Source of the DNA: Ravibacter arvi
Lineage (GTDB): Bacteria; Bacteroidota; Bacteroidia; Cytophagales; Spirosomataceae
Reading direction: 5' to 3'
Length of the DNA stretch: 64,000 bases
Assembly: GCF_039540405.1 (NCBI RefSeq)
Contig: NZ_BAABEY010000031.1
Span: 1-64,000 of the forward strand
Below the pieces are notes generated by a model. It was not told the origin of the DNA and ran no database searches. It saw nothing but the letters and a program-made list of their open reading frames with translations. Shown here in pieces: positions 18,225-26,834 of this stretch; the first letter of the stretch is position 1; the number at the start of each line of letters is the position of its first letter. The position numbers were made by a program, and so were the translations under genes.

Positions 18225-19220
18225 TTATCGTTTAATCCTGCCTGTTATGTCGCCCTGGCGAATTGCTTCAACTTCTGCCTCTGTGCTGATCAGCGCATCG
18301 CCTTCAATGGTGTGTTTGAGCGCCGACGCAGCAACACCGAACTCCAGCGCCCGCTGCTCGTCATTGAAAGTCATTAGTCCGTGTATCAGCCCGGCAATGA
18401 ATGCATCGCCGCCGCCTACCCGGTCTATGATCGGGTTAATTTCGATGTCTTTGGTTTCCAGCACCTCATTGCCGTTCCATAGATAGGCCCGCAGCAGGTT
18501 GTGCGAGGCGCTGATGGAGGTGCGATGGGTGTCGACCACTCTGGTTACGGCCGGGAACGCCGCTTTGAATTTCTCGCAGCCGTCGATGAAGGAGTCGGAT
18601 TCAATGCCGTAAATATCCTTCAGGTTGATGGGGTTAGCGATTACAAGGTTGGTTCCTTCGGTGAGTGCGGGTAATATATCGGAAGGTTTCTTCCCGTATT
18701 TCCAGAGATTGGAACGGTAGAAAATATCGCCTGACACGGGTATTCCCAACCGGTTGGCGGTTTTGATGCCATCGAGAAGCGCATCGGCGGCTGCCTGGGA
18801 AAGTGCCGGCGTAATCCCTGCCCAGTGAAACCACGAGGCATCCTTCAGGATAGAGTCCCAGTCGAAATCAGCCGGGTTTAACTCGGCAAACGAAGAATGA
18901 TAGCGGTCGTAAACGATCTGGCTGGGCCGGAGCGCACTGCCGGTTTCCAGGTAATAGACCGCTATGCGTTCACCACCATAGAGAATATTTGAAATGTCAA
19001 CCCCGTGGAACTGCAGGTATTGAGCAGCAGCGCGCCCGACCGGAGAGTCAGGAAAGCGGGTCACGTGGGCAGTTTTATGTCCCCAATAAGCAAGAGCGCT
19101 AGAAACGTTTGCTTCTCCTCCCGCGTAGGTGATGTTGAATTGCCGCGCCTGTTCAAAACGACTCGCGCCAGGCGTGCTGAGCCTCATCAGAACCTCGCCA
19201 AAGGATACGAATTTTCCCAT
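18225..19220 (-). CDS. kdgK: PfkB-family sugar kinase, probable 2-dehydro-3-deoxygluconokinase
   Basis: 331 residues of the ribokinase/PfkB family: N-terminal GEVLMRLSTPGASRFEQA, GGEANVSSALAYWG, and the C-terminal signature DRVGGGDAFIAGLIHGLM with the catalytic Asp. It should phosphorylate 2-keto-3-deoxygluconate to KDPG; the neighbouring mannonate dehydratase makes that substrate, which supports the call. It lies 112 bp after uxuA, with a terminator-like hairpin between, and just upstream of purB. Confidence 0.85.
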   Translation of the reverse strand: MGKFVSFGEVLMRLSTPGASRFEQARQFNITYAGGEANVSSALAYWGHKTAHVTRFPDSPVGRAAAQYLQFHGVDISNILYGGERIAVYYLETGSALRPSQIVYDRYHSSFAELNPADFDWDSILKDASWFHWAGITPALSQAAADALLDGIKTANRLGIPVSGDIFYRSNLWKYGKKPSDILPALTEGTNLVIANPINLKDIYGIESDSFIDGCEKFKAAFPAVTRVVDTHRTSISASHNLLRAYLWNGNEVLETKDIEINPIIDRVGGGDAFIAGLIHGLMTFNDEQRALEFGVAASALKHTIEGDALISTEAEVEAIRQGDITGRIKR

Positions 19221-19285
19221 AGTTAATTTTTGGAGGATTTACCTCTTGAATGGATTTCTGATCAATGATTAAGGTACAAAAATAA

Positions 19286-19317
19286 GAAAAATGCCCAACC
19301 TTTGCAGTCGGGCATTT
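19286..19317 (-). terminator. Intrinsic terminator after uxuA
   Basis: On the minus strand AAATGCCC, loop of about 13 nt, GGGCATTTTT, followed by TCTTATTTTT. It starts about 15 bp after the uxuA stop and should separate uxuA from kdgK. Confidence 0.7.
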
Positions 19318-19331
19318 GATTTCGGGTTTTA

Positions 19332-20519
19332 TTACCAGCTTCGTTCTATACCGTAGGCGAGACCTCTCAGCTCAGCCAGTCCCCGGAGACGTCCGATAGC
19401 GGTGTATCCCGGGTTGGTTCTTTTGCCGCCGTTGAGATCGTCGAGCATCCTGTGCCCGTGGTCCGGGCGGAAAGGAATTCTGAGATCCGTCCGGCCTTCT
19501 TCCCGGCGACGCTTTTGTTCTTTAAGCAACTCGTACATTACGCCGTACATATCAACGTCGCCATCGAGGTGGTCGGCCTCGAAGAAGCTTCCGTTGGGCT
19601 CTCGTTTGGTAGCACGCAGGTGAACGAAATGAATTCTGTTGCCCAGGCGGCGCACCATGCCGGGCAGGTCATTGTCGGGTCTGACCCCATAGGAGCCGGT
19701 ACAGAAACAGATACCATTGGCGGCGAGGTCCGATGCTTCCAGCAATGCGCGGGCATCATCTTCTGTGCTGACCACGCGGGGAAGCCCGAGAATGGGATAG
19801 GGGGGATCGTCCGGATGGATGGAAAGCCGCATGCCCGCTTCCAGGGCTACGGGGGCAATCTCGCGGACGAACTCATAAAGATGGTTACGCAGTTCGAAGT
19901 CGCCAATGTTTTTATAGGTATCGAGCACGTCGGCGAATTCCTCTATTGAAAAGCTTTCCTCACTTCCCGGCAAGCCTGCGATCACATTTCTTTCCAGCTT
20001 CCTGAGCGCCTCCGGGGACGCATTTTCAAACCAGGTGAACGCCTCGTTCCGGAGTTGTTCCGGGTAATCCTGGATGGCGCCTTTCCTTTTGAGGATAAAG
20101 AGGTCAAATGCTGCAAATTCCACCGCATCGAAACGCAACCCTGTGGAGCCGTCGTGCATCGGGGCATCGAGGTCGGTCCGGGTCCAGTCCAGGACCGGCA
20201 TGAAATTGTAGCAAACGGTATCAATTCCTTGTTTTCCGAGATTGGCAATCGATTCCTTGTAGTTCTGGATATAGGTTTTATAGTCTCCGGACCTCGTTTT
20301 TATTGCCTCGTGAACGGGGATACTCTCCACCACCGACCAGGTGAGACCGGCGCGCTCAATTTCACTTTTTCGCTTGCGTATTTCCTCAGTGGACCATACC
20401 TGGCCATTGGGGATATGGTGCAACGCCGTTACAATCCCGGTTGCACCGGCCTGCCTCACATCCTGCAGCGAAACCGGGTCATTGGGCCCGAACCAGCGCC
20501 ATGTTTGTTCTAATGCCAT
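19332..20519 (-). CDS. uxuA: Mannonate dehydratase
   Basis: 395 residues, beginning MALEQTWRWFGPNDPVSL, the typical UxuA N-terminus. Metal/active-site blocks include SIHPDDPPYPILGLPRVV, CFCTGSYG, HFVHLRATKRE and FRPDHGHRMLDDL. It converts D-mannonate to 2-keto-3-deoxygluconate in glucuronate breakdown. With kdgK it gives two steps in a row of the hexuronate path; uxaC, uxuB and the aldolase are not in this window. Confidence 0.95.
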   Translation of the reverse strand: MALEQTWRWFGPNDPVSLQDVRQAGATGIVTALHHIPNGQVWSTEEIRKRKSEIERAGLTWSVVESIPVHEAIKTRSGDYKTYIQNYKESIANLGKQGIDTVCYNFMPVLDWTRTDLDAPMHDGSTGLRFDAVEFAAFDLFILKRKGAIQDYPEQLRNEAFTWFENASPEALRKLERNVIAGLPGSEESFSIEEFADVLDTYKNIGDFELRNHLYEFVREIAPVALEAGMRLSIHPDDPPYPILGLPRVVSTEDDARALLEASDLAANGICFCTGSYGVRPDNDLPGMVRRLGNRIHFVHLRATKREPNGSFFEADHLDGDVDMYGVMYELLKEQKRRREEGRTDLRIPFRPDHGHRMLDDLNGGKRTNPGYTAIGRLRGLAELRGLAYGIERSW

Positions 20520-20631
20520 AAAATAATAAGTACTCTGGTTTAACTTTTTTGGAAGATTGGTATGTAAAGTTATTACATGCCTTCATTAATATCACTTTTG
20601 CCATGTATTTCTACTGGCTTTTGCAGCGTGG

Positions 20632-21243
20632 TCACGCTACGAGACGGTGCTCCGACAGGCGTTTGCGCAACAGTTTGAGGGCTCTTCCCATTTGGGTTTC
20701 CACTGTTTTTATGGAAATCTGCAGTTCGTCGGCGATTTCACGGTACCTCAATCCGTTCTCGCGGTTCAGCCGGAAGATGAGCTGGCACTGTTTGGGAAGG
20801 GCGCTGACAAAAGACTCGATTTCAAGGTACAGCTCGTTAAAAGCCAATTCCTCGAAGGGCGTGTGCCAGTCTGCGTATGAGTTGCTTTTGTCGATTACGT
20901 CGAGGGTGTCGTTTTTCTGAGGCCGGTACGACTTCAGTTTGAGATAGTCGAGCGCCTGGTTGCGTACAGAGCGATACAGGTAAGCCTCGAACGAAGTATG
21001 AACGGTAATCTGCTCGCGGTTTTTCCAAAGTTTCATGTAGACGTCGGAGACCACTTCCTCGGCAATTTCGCGGTAAGTGACCACACGCATGGCATAGACG
21101 CACATGGCGTTGTAGTAACGCCTGAAAAGTTCGCAATACGACTTGTAATTGCCATTTCGAACCACATCGGTGAGCAATAATTCCATGCGCTCCGACTTAC
21201 GAAGCGCGGTCTGTACTGCTGCTGGAGAATGTTCGGTACCCAT
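20632..21243 (-). CDS. Orphan ECF sigma factor (Bacteroidetes-expansion type)
   Basis: 203 residues from the ATG at 21243 (MGTEHSPAAVQTALR); the frame runs open to 21450 through the LacI operator, but that part has no sigma-like sequence. Region 2: YYNAMCVYAMRVVTYREIAE and VVSDVYMKLWKNREQI. Region 4: FRLNRENGLRYREIADELQ and SIKTVETQMGRALK. The type normally pairs with a FecR anti-sigma and a SusC/SusD pair, but none is next to it. It lies head to head with the lacI gene. Confidence 0.88.
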   Translation of the reverse strand: MGTEHSPAAVQTALRKSERMELLLTDVVRNGNYKSYCELFRRYYNAMCVYAMRVVTYREIAEEVVSDVYMKLWKNREQITVHTSFEAYLYRSVRNQALDYLKLKSYRPQKNDTLDVIDKSNSYADWHTPFEELAFNELYLEIESFVSALPKQCQLIFRLNRENGLRYREIADELQISIKTVETQMGRALKLLRKRLSEHRLVA

Positions 21244-21376
21244 AGAAAATGGAAAATTGAGATAGGAAAAAAACAAGATTAGCCGTGAATGTCGCTTCAG
21301 GCGCGTTGCACGTCCGCTCTTTGAGTATAGAAGGCTACAATGTGATATGCAAGGAAAGTGTGTCAAAAAAACAATA

Positions 21377-21384
21377 TATTTTTG
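21377..21384 (+). promoter_or_regulatory. Putative -7 box of the lacI-type gene
   Basis: TATTTTTG fits TANNTTTG and directly abuts the 26-bp palindrome at 21385, so the predicted transcription start lies inside the operator. -33 region is weak. Confidence 0.45.
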
Positions 21385-21410
21385 CGCAACCGTTCCCGGG
21401 AACGGTTGCG
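21385..21410. promoter_or_regulatory. Perfect 26-bp palindrome, LacI-family operator
   Basis: Half-site CGCAACCGTTCCC followed by its exact reverse complement GGGAACGGTTGCG, with no spacer and central CG, as expected for LacI/GalR family sites. It lies 117 bp before the regulator's start codon, over the predicted start of transcription, and 141 bp before the divergent sigma gene. Autorepression, and perhaps control of the sigma gene, is the likely use. Confidence 0.8.
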
Positions 21411-21526
21411 ATTTGGACAGGTTACGGGAAAAATCGGATTTTATCGTCATTTTTATTGTACGTTGTTGCGTACATTTGTTTACCCGTATTTGGATTTATT
21501 TTGTATTATTCTAATGTGTTGTGGTG

Positions 21527-22588
21527 ATGACGAGGCAAACTGTTACCATAAAGGAGCTGGCGAAGGAATTGGGGATATCGAAATCGACGGTGTCCAGGGC
21601 ACTGCGCGACAGCTCGGAAATCGGCGCGGAAACAAAAGCCCGCGTGCTTGAATTGGCGCGCGCGCGGCACTACACACCCAACCCTTTCGCGCTTAGCCTT
21701 CTGAACCACAGGACTTACAGCATCGGTGTTATTGTCCCGGATATTTCCAACCCTTTTTTTTCCTCCGTTATAGGTGGAATAGAGGATGTTGCCTATCAGC
21801 GCGGTTACCAGGTAATGATTTTTCAAAGTCATGACGTTTACGAAAGAGAAGTTTCCGGGACCCGCCACATTGCGTCGCGGCGGGTTGACGGCCTGCTGGT
21901 TTCTATCGCCAGTGGCACGCTGGAACACAATCACTTCAGGGAATTAGCCGAAAACGGCATCCCGATTGTTTTTTTTGACCGGGCTGTGGAGGAAATTCAA
22001 ACCCACAAGGTGCTTGTGGATGATTACGGCGGCGCGTTCCAGGCAACCGAGCACCTGATCAGGGAAGGCTGCAGGAGGATTGCGCACATTGCCGGGCACC
22101 TCAGCCTGGCCATTAGCCGGAACCGTGCACAGGGGTATAAAGACGCGCTGATTAAATATGGCCTGGAGGTGCGGGACGAATGGATTGTAACCGGAGATTT
22201 CAGGCACGAAGTAGGGGCCGATGCGGCCTATCAGCTCATGGCGCTCAAGCAACGGCCGGATGCTATTTTTGCGGCCAGCGACCGCATTGCCATAGGGGCG
22301 CATGCAGCCTTGCGACAGCTCGGGTACAAAATGCCTGCGGATGTGGCCCTGATGGGATTTTCAGATCTGGCGTTTTCATCGCTCATCGATCCGCCGCTCA
22401 GCACGATGGTGCAGCCTACCTTTGAAATGGGGCGGCAGTCGGCGGAACTTCTGCTGGATATGATTGAAACGAAAAAGCCGCATATGTTTTACGAGACGCG
22501 GGTGCTGAAACCCGAATTAATGGTCCGGGAGTCCTCCAGAAAAGGCGGGAAATGGATCGAACCAACCGGGTTTGAGATACAGGACTAA
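21527..22588 (+). CDS. LacI-family transcriptional regulator
   Basis: 353 residues from ATG 21527; two GTG codons just before it are possible alternatives. N-terminal helix-turn-helix TIKELAKELGISKSTVSRAL with the hinge helix ARARHYTPNPFALSL, then a periplasmic-binding-protein-like sugar domain (IGVIVPDISNPFFSSVIGGI, ALMGFSDLAFSSLIDPPLS). A uronate or related sugar is a reasonable guess because uxuA and kdgK are close, but no copy of the palindrome was found before those genes. Confidence 0.92.
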   Translation: MTRQTVTIKELAKELGISKSTVSRALRDSSEIGAETKARVLELARARHYTPNPFALSLLNHRTYSIGVIVPDISNPFFSSVIGGIEDVAYQRGYQVMIFQSHDVYEREVSGTRHIASRRVDGLLVSIASGTLEHNHFRELAENGIPIVFFDRAVEEIQTHKVLVDDYGGAFQATEHLIREGCRRIAHIAGHLSLAISRNRAQGYKDALIKYGLEVRDEWIVTGDFRHEVGADAAYQLMALKQRPDAIFAASDRIAIGAHAALRQLGYKMPADVALMGFSDLAFSSLIDPPLSTMVQPTFEMGRQSAELLLDMIETKKPHMFYETRVLKPELMVRESSRKGGKWIEPTGFEIQD

Positions 22589-22666
22589 TCCCGGCGTACC
22601 AGGCTGATTTTCACAGCCGCGGTACTACCGGGATCGACGGGGTACTATTGGTTTGTTGCGCCGGGC

Positions 22667-23191
22667 TTAAGCGTTCTTTACGAACTGCGCTTCCCCGGTT
22701 ATCTTTACGTCGTCACCTACCAGGAGGCCGCCGGTTTCCAGGGCCGTGTTCCAGGTAAGGCCGAATTCGGAGCGCTTGATTTTTGCGGAAACGGAGAAAC
22801 CCGCTTTCTCATTGCCCCAGGGATCTTTCGCTACGCCTTCAAAGTCCACTTCCAGATCTACCGGGATGGAATTTCCCCGGATGGTCAGAAGACCCCTGAT
22901 TTTGCCTTTGGTAAGGTCTACGTCCTTGGCTTCAAATGCCAGGGTGGCGAAATTTTCGGTGTCAAAAAAATCCGCGCTTTTAAGGTGGTTGTCACGGTCC
23001 GCGTTGTTGGTATTGATCGATGCGGCATCGGCGTGAAAACTGATTGTGGCCTGCTTAAAGGTGTCGTCTGTTGAAGACAGCGAGCCGCTTATGACTTCGA
23101 AGCTCCCGCTTACGCTTGAAATTCCAAGGTGCTTTACTTTGAATCGCAGTTCGCTATGCGAAGGATCCAGGTTCCATTGTGCAGTTGACAT
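22667..23191 (-). CDS. YceI-family lipid-binding protein, cytosolic form
   Basis: 174 residues: WNLDPSHSELRFKVKHLGIS at the start, then FDTENFATLAFEAKDVDL and GLLTIRGNSIPVDLEVDF, as in the YceI lipocalin-like barrel that holds isoprenoid chains. There is no signal peptide, unlike E. coli YceI, so it should stay in the cytoplasm. Divergent from nuoD. Confidence 0.9.
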   Translation of the reverse strand: MSTAQWNLDPSHSELRFKVKHLGISSVSGSFEVISGSLSSTDDTFKQATISFHADAASINTNNADRDNHLKSADFFDTENFATLAFEAKDVDLTKGKIRGLLTIRGNSIPVDLEVDFEGVAKDPWGNEKAGFSVSAKIKRSEFGLTWNTALETGGLLVGDDVKITGEAQFVKNA

Positions 23192-23265
23192 GTGTATTTT
23201 GTTTGATTTCTATTTATTAAGGCAACACAAAACAAAAGAAAATAGTTGTATATACATGTAATTTT

Positions 23266-23284
23266 TTTTGAAATATTTTCAAAA
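23266..23284. promoter_or_regulatory. 19-bp inverted repeat between yceI and nuoD
   Basis: TTTTGAAA, TAT-centred, TTTTCAAAA: arms TTTTGAAA/TTTCAAAA around a short centre, in the 196-bp divergent gap. A GC-rich palindrome (GGGCCGGGCCC-like) follows at about 23287-23300. Either could be a regulator site or, for the first, chance in AT-rich DNA. Confidence 0.35.
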
Positions 23285-23387
23285 CCGGGCCGGGCCCGGC
23301 GGAACAGTGGGTACGGCGAGGTGAATAGTGCTTCCCAGTGTATTTTTCTTTATTTTTACGAAGTGTAATTTAGGAAAAAGTAGCGGC

Positions 23388-24605
23388 ATGTCCGATATCA
23401 TTCAGTATCAATACAAAGAGGAGCACCTTGTCAATTCTGCTCCGAACAAATACGACCACACCAGGCTGAAGGCCAGCGAGATGATTCTCAACGTAGGGCC
23501 TCAGCACCCTTCCACGCACGGTGTGTTGAGACTGGAAGTCGTGACCGACGGCGAGCTGGTGGTAGATGTCGTACCGCATCTGGGCTACCTCCACCGTTGT
23601 TTCGAGAAGCATGCCGAAGCGTTGCCATTTAACCAGGTAATTCCCTACGTGGACCGGATGGATTACGTAGCGGCCATGAATTCGGAGCATGCCTATGCCA
23701 TGGGTGTAGAGCGTATGCTGGGTATAGAAAACGAAATCCCGCGGCGGGTAGAATATATAAGAGTATTGGTTGCGGAGTTAAATCGTCTGGCATCGCATTT
23801 CGTTGCCATCGGTACGTATGCGCTGGATATTGGCGCTTATACCCCTTTTTTGTGGATGATGCGGGACCGGGAACAGATACTGAGGCTGCTTGAGTGGGTG
23901 AGCGGCGCCCGCATGCTTTATAACTATATCTGGATAGGCGGGCTGTTTTATGATTTGCCGACGGGTTTCGAGGAGCGTTGCGCGGAATTTGCAACCTACC
24001 TGGAACCAAAGCTGAAGGAGCTGGAGCAACTCGTGGTAGAAAACAGGATCTTTGTTGCCCGGACGGCCAATGTAGGCGTGCTCGACTTGCCGCTTGCGAT
24101 CAATTATGGCTGCAGCGGACCCGTGCTGCGGGGTTCCGGGCTGCGGTACGACCTGCGGCGAATCGATGGTTATTCGGTCTATCCCGAACTTGACTTCGAC
24201 GTCCCGGTCGGGAGTGGCGCTATGGGTAAAACCGGTGACTGCTGGGACCGGAACTGGGTTCGCGTTGCCGAATGTCGAGAATCCTTAAAAATTATCAGGC
24301 AATGCCTGGCGCAACTGACCGGGGCACTCCGTCGGACCCCGGATTTTGATCCGCAGGCGGCAGTACCCAAGAAAATCAGGCCGAAGGCCATGGATTTTTA
24401 CGTACGGGCCGAGAGCTCCAAAGGCGAGCTGGGTTTCTTTTTCAGAACCGACGGTAAATCCGATAAGCCTGTCAGGTGTAAAGCGCGCGCCTGTTCTTTC
24501 AACAATCTGTCAGTACTACCTGAGCTCGCCAGGGGAGGACTACTGGCTGACCTTGTAGCGATTATCGGTTCAATAGACGTTGTGATGGGCGAGGTAGACC
24601 GCTAA
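23388..24605 (+). CDS. nuoD: NADH-quinone oxidoreductase subunit D
   Basis: 405 residues from ATG 23388; the frame opens at 23328 but MSDIIQYQYKEEHLV is a typical start. NVGPQHPSTHGVLRLEV, VPHLGYLHRCFEKHAE and the C-terminal DFYVRAESSKGELGFF are characteristic of the 49-kDa subunit, which forms part of the quinone site of complex I. It is full length but stands alone: no nuoB, nuoC or nuoE next to it. Confidence 0.95.
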   Translation: MSDIIQYQYKEEHLVNSAPNKYDHTRLKASEMILNVGPQHPSTHGVLRLEVVTDGELVVDVVPHLGYLHRCFEKHAEALPFNQVIPYVDRMDYVAAMNSEHAYAMGVERMLGIENEIPRRVEYIRVLVAELNRLASHFVAIGTYALDIGAYTPFLWMMRDREQILRLLEWVSGARMLYNYIWIGGLFYDLPTGFEERCAEFATYLEPKLKELEQLVVENRIFVARTANVGVLDLPLAINYGCSGPVLRGSGLRYDLRRIDGYSVYPELDFDVPVGSGAMGKTGDCWDRNWVRVAECRESLKIIRQCLAQLTGALRRTPDFDPQAAVPKKIRPKAMDFYVRAESSKGELGFFFRTDGKSDKPVRCKARACSFNNLSVLPELARGGLLADLVAIIGSIDVVMGEVDR

Positions 24606-24629
24606 GGTCCGGTCCCCCGCCGCTTATGT

Positions 24630-26747
24630 CTATTTCCTGAGCGCTGCCGGCATTTCCTTCCTGAGCAGGTGTTTGTAGATGAACTCGTTTTTCAGATTCT
24701 GGAAATGAAGGCCGTGGTTGCCGGAGAAACCGTGCCTGCCTTCCGGGTAGAGCATAAATTCAAAGTCTTTTTTGCGGTCTTGCAGATCGCTGATCAGCTG
24801 AATGCTGTTCTGCATATGTACGTTGTCGTCCATGGTACCGTGAACAATCTGGAGCACTCCCTTGTAACGGTCGACATAGTTTAAAACGCTGCTCGTCTTA
24901 TATCCTTCCGGGTTATCCGCCGGCGTGTCCATAAACCGTTCGGTATAGGCGCTGTCATAATATTTCCAATCGGTGACGCTACCTCCTGCCATACCGTGGG
25001 TAAATACATCTGCCCCTTTTGTAAGCGCGAGACAGCTCATATAACCGCCATAACTAAACCCGGTTATACCTATTCTTTCAGGATCGGCGATGCCCTTGCT
25101 GATCAGGTAGCGCGCCATGGCCGAATAATCCTTTATTTCCCACTCGCCGAGATTCCGGTACATATAGTTTTGTCCCTCCTTTCCGAAATGACCGCTTGCC
25201 CGGTGGTCAAAAGCGACCTGTACCAGTCCTTCTTCTGCGAGCCATTGCCGGGCGGGGTTCCAGTTCCATTGGTCAAATACGGTCCCGGCATTGGGGCCGC
25301 CGTAAATGCTGATCAGGACGGGGTAGCGCACGCCTTCTCTGAAGTTTTCGGGGTAGGTAATCACCATGGGAAGCTCATACAGGCCGTCGTCGCTTTTTAC
25401 GCGGATAAGCTCTGTTTTAGCCAGTCGGTACCGGTCAAATTGATCGCCCCTGGTATTGCCCAGCTCCTTCACGATCTTTCCCTGGTTGTCAATAACTGCC
25501 GTTTGCGGGGGAGTATTGAGGTTGGAGTAAGTAGTGATAAAGTACTGCAGCCCCGGTGCCGGCTGTATGTCACGGTGATTAAAGGTACCGAAGGTTAGCC
25601 TCTTCAGGTTTTTTCCATCGAGCCCGACGCGGTAGAGATCAAACCGTGCCGAATTTTCAATCCCGCGGGCCTGGAAGTATACGGTCCTGGTTTTGGAATC
25701 GACTCCATAGAGCTCGGTTACCGTGAATTTGCCGTCCGTAATCTTGTTTTTCAACCTGCCGTCGAGGCTGTACAGGTAAAGTTGCTTCCAGCCGGTTTGG
25801 TCGCTCACTACTACCATTTCCCGGGTCGGTTCCATAATATGAAGCCGTTCCTGAGATTCGTCAATCGAAATCCAGGTTTTTTGCTGTTCTTCGTAAATCT
25901 GGCTTTTTGATCCGTTTTTCGGGTTAATCCTGAAAATTTTCAGGTGATCATTGCCCCGGTTGATCCATTGGAGAATGACGCCCGAGCCATCGGAAAGCCA
26001 TTGCGGCCAACCGAAATACTGATCTTCCGTTTCCGGGAAATCGGCCCAGGTGGTGGAGCCGCCGGAAGCCGCTATAAACCCGAGCTTTGCGGTAGGGTTG
26101 GGGTCACCGGCTTTGGGGTAACGGGTTTCTTCAATGTGCCCATGCTGCCCGGCGCTGCTGTACAAAGGGAACATAGGCGCCCTTGATTCGTCAAAGCGCA
26201 TATAGGCGATGGTCTTGCTGTCCGGTGACCACCAATAAGCTCTGAATTTGGTCGGGCGCCCGAATATTTCTTCCCAGTAAAGCCAGGTAGCATAGCCGTT
26301 CAGCGTAGTGGCTGTTCCGTCGGAAGTCAGTTTCCGCTCTTGCTTTTCTTTCAGGTTGTAGGTGTAAAGGTTGTTGCCTTTGGTATAGGCGATAAAACTA
26401 CTGTCGGGTGAAAAAAGTGGGTTCTGCTCAACCAGGGAATCATTTGTGAGCTGTATTTCACCGGTTGACGAAACCAGGTAAAGGTCGTTGTTTCTTATTC
26501 GCAGGCTTTTGGACGTCGGGGCGTCGGCCGTGTCGGTAGTGGTTTTCCCGGAGGGTAGGTGGAGTACCGATGAGCGCTTGCCGTCCCAAAGCTTTACTGT
26601 TTCCGGGCCGGACCAGCTCGCCATAGGAGCGGCCTGGTAGAAGCGGTCGGGGACCCGGCCTTTCATCAAGTCAGTTTTATCAAATGGTGTTTGTTGCGCG
26701 AACACGCCAGACTGAATGAACGCGAGAAGAAGTGTCAGTTTTTTCAT
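24630..26747 (-). CDS. S9 family peptidase, dipeptidyl peptidase IV type
   Basis: 705 residues from ATG 26747, which opens a signal peptide MKKLTLLLAFIQSGVFAQ; the longer frame runs into the heptad repeat and is rejected. N-terminal eight-bladed propeller (DPPIV_N), including the GYATWLYWEEIFGRPTKFRA-like substrate-site segment with the paired Glu. C-terminal alpha/beta hydrolase: nucleophile in GFSYGGYMS, Asp in TMDDNVH, His in EGRHGFSG. It should remove X-Pro dipeptides in the periplasm. Its 5' leader is repeat element B. Confidence 0.92.
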   Translation of the reverse strand: MKKLTLLLAFIQSGVFAQQTPFDKTDLMKGRVPDRFYQAAPMASWSGPETVKLWDGKRSSVLHLPSGKTTTDTADAPTSKSLRIRNNDLYLVSSTGEIQLTNDSLVEQNPLFSPDSSFIAYTKGNNLYTYNLKEKQERKLTSDGTATTLNGYATWLYWEEIFGRPTKFRAYWWSPDSKTIAYMRFDESRAPMFPLYSSAGQHGHIEETRYPKAGDPNPTAKLGFIAASGGSTTWADFPETEDQYFGWPQWLSDGSGVILQWINRGNDHLKIFRINPKNGSKSQIYEEQQKTWISIDESQERLHIMEPTREMVVVSDQTGWKQLYLYSLDGRLKNKITDGKFTVTELYGVDSKTRTVYFQARGIENSARFDLYRVGLDGKNLKRLTFGTFNHRDIQPAPGLQYFITTYSNLNTPPQTAVIDNQGKIVKELGNTRGDQFDRYRLAKTELIRVKSDDGLYELPMVITYPENFREGVRYPVLISIYGGPNAGTVFDQWNWNPARQWLAEEGLVQVAFDHRASGHFGKEGQNYMYRNLGEWEIKDYSAMARYLISKGIADPERIGITGFSYGGYMSCLALTKGADVFTHGMAGGSVTDWKYYDSAYTERFMDTPADNPEGYKTSSVLNYVDRYKGVLQIVHGTMDDNVHMQNSIQLISDLQDRKKDFEFMLYPEGRHGFSGNHGLHFQNLKNEFIYKHLLRKEMPAALRK

Positions 26748-26756
26748 GAATGTGAT

Positions 26757-26834
26757 GAGGTTTGAGATGGGGGGGCGTGAGGTTTGAGGCATAAGGTCAT
26801 CCCTCACGCCTCAAACCTCACACCTCACCCCTCA
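26757..26834. repeat. Heptad inverted-repeat element, locus B
   Basis: Units GAGGTTT, GAGATGG, GAGGTTT, GAGGCAT on the left; TCACGCC, TCAAACC, TCACACC, TCACCCC, TCA on the right. It begins 9 bp before the ATG of the DPP-IV-like gene and provides the last codons and the TGA of the phosphoesterase gene (YEG-stop). Confidence 0.8.

Noticed and set aside
21244..21450. 69-residue N-terminal extension of the orphan sigma factor
   Set aside because: It would translate the LacI operator and promoter; sigma region 2 begins well after the ATG at 21243.
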